A program made the position numbers and the translations under genes. Below the pieces are notes generated by a model that was not told the DNA's origin, did no database searches, and was given only the letters and a program-made list of their open reading frames with translations. Positions 59,139 through 64,000 of a stretch of DNA of 64,000 nt are shown here, piece by piece (within the stretch, counting starts at the first letter, position 1; every line of letters starts with the position of its first letter). The DNA is from Acridotheres tristis (taxonomy: Eukaryota > Chordata > Aves > Passeriformes > Sturnidae), in NCBI GenBank assembly GCA_037013685.1, contig CM072887.1:91160347-91224346 (forward strand). The letters are read 5' to 3'.

Positions 59139-60495
59139 GTAATTTTTCAGTATAACTCAACATTATAGAACTAAAGTAAAATTGATATATCTTTACCTTC
59201 ACTGGAATCAAATGACATTTTTCAGCCTCTCAGAGTATTATAGCATGCATTTACAAAATTTGAGACTTCTGAGAAATAAGAAAGAATGTTTCTACTTATT
59301 GCAAAGTTTTAAAATATTCAGTCTTTTAGAGGAAATTTGCAATGTGAATAATACAAACATTGCACAATACATTCTTTTCTTGAGCCATTCTTCATGATGT
59401 TGCAGGCAGTATAAAACTTACATTTGGATGATAAACAGAGTAGCCATTTGTTGCATTCCTATCTTGATCGTAGGAATTGTACTACAAGCTATGTAATAAA
59501 GCAATAAAGAATATAGGATTTCTCAAAAAAAAAGCTTTGTATATGTAATTGTTACCTTCACTAATAAAATGTTGTAATAAAACTCTCTCACTGAATGTTG
59601 GTAGGATTAACTACTGATGTAAGACGAAAAATACTATACACTGGCTAAGGATCATAATTGCTCTGTTAAAGGATGGAAATTAGATTGATCTGAACTTCTG
59701 AAATGAAGCATTCAAAATGAAAAAAACCCAAACTTGTTAAAACAGTCAGATTTGCATTTAACATTTGATTTTACAAGTACTACTCTTACAATAAATTTCA
59801 CTTCATATATTCATATAATAAATAACAGGCATTCAACAAAGAAATTTTCCTTTAACAAATAATGTTGCTATATTAATATTGTATTACTAATACTGTATTT
59901 AATTCTAGATTTATCAGCATATGAAAACCAGAAGTTGTCTTTTACATGACAAGACACAACCAAATTTTTCAGCAAGTTATTCTCCTACAATGTTTCCAAT
60001 GCCTCTTTGAACTACCTTGTTTGTTTTGTTCTTCAGTGAGTACCTAAAAGAAAATCACGTACTTTACTCAACAGATTTACTGCACAAGGAGGAGGGAGGA
60101 AAACGGATTTATTAGCTGTCTCATTACAAAAGTTTAAATCCCTTTGTTTGCTTCACCTTCTGTTTTATCATAATTATACTCGCTCACATGAAACCAAAAC
60201 TACAAATTCGTCCTTTGGGAGTGATCCTGTTTATAAACTTGGTGGTGTTAATTTTTTCTTGATATTCTGTAGTTATTTGACAGATGGAGCTATACAGTCC
60301 ACAAACTGTGAACTATCTTATGAAGTGAAGCCTGTATTAAAAACATGACAATATTTCTCTCACATTAAATATCAAGATGGAGGTAGGAATTCTTGTAACA
60401 AGATCAGGGGTGCACACTCTTAAATTATTTAATGTTCATGTTGTGGATTGCCTTGTCTGGCCGTCAGGTGAGGCTCTATCACGCCTTCTCCTCAG
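59139..60495. other. AT-rich unique DNA, no gene seen
   Basis: Only short chance ORFs and A/T runs; no transposon recognised. Confidence 0.5.
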
Positions 60496-60568
60496 CTGTG
60501 TGTGCCAGTTTTGTCCCCGTGTGACTGGCACTGACAGTGGTGCCTGCAACACAGAAAGTCACGGAGAG
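60496..60568 (+). other. Weak candidate exon, CpG-bearing (73 bp)
   Basis: Acceptor CACGCCTTCTCCTCAG (ending 60495) and donor GGAGAG|GTAATG enclose 73 bp with one open frame: one base, then 24 codons, starting CVCQFCPRVTGTD and containing four Cys. The surrounding 200 bp hold several CpG dinucleotides, rare in this window, and are GC-rich. It could be a Cys-rich coding exon, a non-coding exon or a small regulatory element. Confidence 0.16.
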
Positions 60569-63500
60569 GTAATGGACGTGCAGTGAGAGCAGTGGGGTGA
60601 GATTTCTGTTTCTCTCTCTCCTTCGTGGAAGAATGCAAAGGTAAGGGAAAACAGTTGAAAAATATAAGTCACTTGCCTGGATCCCACATACCATAACCAT
60701 GAAGAGTGGAAAGCAAAGAGGATTGTCATTCTCTGCTGGCCAGCATTGGAGTTAATCAGTGTGGGAACAAACTTTTGGTTTGATTCACTCTTACAGTGTA
60801 TTGTAGTAAAAGGCATGATCAATGCAATTTGAAAATGTTGGAGAAACTATCTGTAACATTGCAAGAATGTTTAATGTAAAGAATAAAATTAATATATTTC
60901 ATTTTTTTTAAATTCTAGATTAATTGTGGCTATAAAGCCCTTGTTTGGTGTGTTCAAAAGAGAAGTGAGACAGCAGAGAATTTTTCAGCTGCTTCTTTTG
61001 AGTTTTGACAGCAAGAAGTTATTTCTTTCCCTGTTTACTGAGTATTAAGCAAGGATCTTGCTCTGTATTTTGAGTCTTTATCATAGGTGGAAAGAGACCA
61101 AATGATGAAATTGTGATAACAACATCAAAAGGGAATTACAGTACATAATGTGCCAGAGAAGGAAGTAGGTGGAGAAAGACAAAAAAGCACCAGGGCAACA
61201 GTGAAAATGAGACGGTAGAAGAGAAAAAGCGTGACTAAACAGAGGACCCTGGAGGAGTCTGCAAAGAAAGATGCATTTTGAGGAAACAGATTTACAGAAT
61301 TAAAACTATAAAATTTGAAGACACAGAAATGCACGGCAGAGAAGAAGTAAAGCATAATAATACAGTTTCAAGAGAAAAAGAAGAAAGAAGGAAATCTGGA
61401 AGAGAGTTAAACAAAATGTGAGAGAAGTGCTGCTGTTCTGCTCATTTGTTTACCCAAAGTATATGGAAGTTACTCTTCTGAAAATCTCCCATTTATATTT
61501 CTGGCCTACAGCAAAACTACTCTGAAAAATCCAGTCTCAGTTATTTTCACCTGCTTGCTCTGCCATTCTCATTACTCACTCAATGGGAGCCACACTGTAA
61601 AAAAAAAAATAACTGAACTCATCAGCTTCACAGCATTTTATATTGATCCACAAATACCAGTGTCATGAGCAGTTTTTTGCCAGGATAAAAAAATCAGCAG
61701 AAATTGGAAAGGAAGGTGGCTACCTGGGGATACTATTGCTGAAATATGACTTTGAACAGAGAAAATGTGTTCTACCTGCAAAGAAAACATGACTAAAGTC
61801 TGGATAAAGAGTTTTCAATTCTTCTGTTACTCCATTTTTAGGTAATTTTTTTATCTTTTCAAAATTTAAGCATTAACAGTGCAACACAGTCACACTTGAA
61901 ATAAATCGAAAAATTTAATTAATAATAACAGCAAAATATTTTATCATTGGCATTCAGAATGTGAGCAAAGGATAAAATATGTTAGTATATGGCACTACAC
62001 CTTGAGACAATAAATTCTGTAACTTAGTATTATTGTGGAAGCAATTTCTGTGGGAAAAATGTCATTATACTCCTTAATGAAACATGAGAACATGAATATG
62101 TAAAGTTAGGAATAGATTTCATTTTGCACAAAATTCAGATGCACTATTTCTGATTGGTGTTTTCTGACATGTTTGCTGCTCCAGATTCTTAACCTAAATT
62201 GTATTTTTCAATAAAGTTTAAAGTTTTCATTGATGCCACTCTGGAGATTAATTCAGCCATTTTCAACTGTTTCACGCAGTCCTTGAAAAATTTTCAAACC
62301 AATTAAATATTGGTTAGGTTATTTTCAGAATATGTTTTTCAAGAATTTCCTAAACAACATATTTTACAGGTACCCTTTGTTTGGCACTTGACATTCAGCA
62401 TGCAGATCTTTCAATGGAAAAAAAATACTTTGAATATTTCCTCCAAAAGTTACAGAACTAAGTTCTGAAAATCTTAAATAACTTAAGGTTTTCTTGCTTA
62501 AATTTTGAAAATACTCAAACGTAAGGAGCCTTAATAGCGTGAAATATTAGTTTAGTGTTTAATTTTATTTCCAAGCGCATAATATTATCATCATTTATAT
62601 CTTCCTCATGTAATTTGATTTAAACATCAGAGATAATGTGTGATTGTTTTTCTCCCTTTGTAGCCTCCTTGTTCTTGCTTATATCAAATATGGGTGTTGA
62701 GTGGCTCTTTCCTGCTCCTTAGGAAGTAAGGACACCTAGAAAGTAGTTGCCATAACTGGCTCTAAGAGTAAGCCATTGGCATATTGGCATTTTTTCACAT
62801 TGGTAAGACATTCTTAGGTCTTCAATGTCAAAAGAGACAATCCACAAAATTAGGATTACAGCTCTCAAGTGCTACTTAAATAATTTAAAAGTGCAGAGAA
62901 AGTCATGTATTCCATACTTTCACTGGCTGATATCAGTGTTTTAATTAAAGACGGACTTGAGCTGTAAATTCCTGAATCTAATGCATTGTACAAAGCTTGT
63001 GAATTTCTGAAAGTATGTTATTTTAGTCTTAGAGTCTTATTTGTCAATAACATACTACTGAGTTGTACAGAAAACCCTGCAAAATCAAATTCTTAATATT
63101 ATATGAACTTATGTAAAATTGTAAAGTTAAATTGTAAATTAGTTTAAGGTATGTAATGACCAAATATTAAAAGATTAACTACATAGAAGTGCAAAGTGCT
63201 AATGTTTCTTTGGGTTTTATCTCAGTGCTTTCTGTTATTTTTATCTATACTACAGTAATATCTGGATAATTCTGTCCAGAATCTGTTGAAAGAGATATTA
63301 TGTTAATTATAGCAATAGAAAACCTTTGTTCCATTGAATATCCAGAATTATAACAAAAGTTTAAAGTAAAAGGAAATGAGAAAATTATGGAGGAACTTAT
63401 GCATAAAGATCATTGGTTTCACTGGACATACAGATAGCCCTCTATGTCAGTTACACTAAATCCCCAATTTGAGGACCAGACAATATTAGAAAAGCACATT

Positions 63501-64000
63501 CTGTCTGTAGAATAGATCAGGGGGATGAAGGTCACTGAGAAAAGTAGTTATTTTTCTACTTGGGATGTTACTTGATTGTCATTATGTGATTATGGATATG
63601 GAAGATATGTTTAATAACAGTATGTCCTAGTAAATTAAGCAATCTGAGAATAAAAGGTAAAAACTAGAAAGCTCACTTATTCATTGTGCTCTGCTTCTCA
63701 GTCTTGTCACTTTGACATGTTATCCCTTGATTTTCTCTCCAGCCACTACAATATAAGCATTGTTGCCTCTTCCAACATAATAGAGTAAATATTCCCTTAT
63801 ACTGCCTACTCTCAAAAAGATGGGCACCATTAAAAACAGTGGTTGTTCACCAGCAAGAAAATTACAATGAAGATGCTAAGTTATACCATAAGCATTAACC
63901 TGACATCCTAAAGATGTGTGGATAAATGTTCAGTTTCAGGTGAATGCAGTTGATACCCACAATGGCTTTAGTGGAGATTACATGTCTATAGTCAGTACAG
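60569..64000. other. AT-rich unique DNA, no gene seen
   Basis: Purine-rich stretches at about 61195-61240 and 61365-61400. The remaining sequence is AT-rich with no exon, transposon or long repeat that I can recognise up to the window edge. Confidence 0.55.

Noticed and set aside
1..64000. CRISPR arrays, operons, phage or bacterial mobile elements
   Set aside because: Composition, CR1/SINE/LTR content and lack of dense long ORFs show vertebrate nuclear DNA; no regularly spaced repeat array exists.

Overview
The window is vertebrate nuclear DNA from a bird, most likely a passerine. Three things point to this: many CR1 retrotransposon copies on both strands, several ending in the CR1 3' octamer (TTCTATGA-like); a tRNA-Ile-derived SINE with a CR1-like 3' tail at 9385-9528, which resembles TguSINE1 of songbirds; and avian-type LTR elements. 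The sequence is AT-rich, poor in CpG and rich in stop codons. No complete protein-coding gene, operon, CRISPR array, rRNA or functional tRNA gene is visible. It reads as intergenic desert or as the inside of very long introns.

Layout. 1-13000: single-copy AT-rich DNA with a long (ATATT)n microsatellite (536-754), a cluster of four short perfect inverted repeats with an exon-like segment (5475-5663), an E-box palindrome (9232-9252) and the SINE. 13000-22500: a solo-LTR-like insertion with an apparent 6-bp target duplication (13036-13388), long pyrimidine and A/C tracts, a 26-bp tandem duplication and an old avian LTR fragment (22085-22545). 24000-26800: a very old CR1/L3-like LINE relic of about 1 kb, younger CR1 pieces, and two strongly strand-biased tracts, one A/C-only and one G/T-only. 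26800-35400: mostly unique DNA with the best exon candidate (33930-34043; fibronectin-III-like residues between good splice signals). 35400-42500: the densest transposon block. Here a CR1 copy is split by a 1.3-kb LTR-type insertion with matching GGGCT flanks, followed by more ERV and CR1 pieces and a CR1 ORF2 relic covering much of the reverse transcriptase. 45600-47700: a 685-bp LTR on the minus strand that contains the window's longest ORF, beside a 1.07-kb CR1 copy. 47700-64000: unique DNA with three more CR1 pieces and two weak exon candidates that are phase-compatible.

No genes can be shown to work together. What the window does show is a layered history of retrotransposition: old L3-like CR1, then avian CR1 subfamilies and SINE, then LTR insertions. 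Four exon-like segments on the plus strand could belong to a long gene whose introns fill the window, but this is inference. Repeat family calls come from remembered consensus sequences, so subfamily names are deliberately broad. I found no previously undescribed system.
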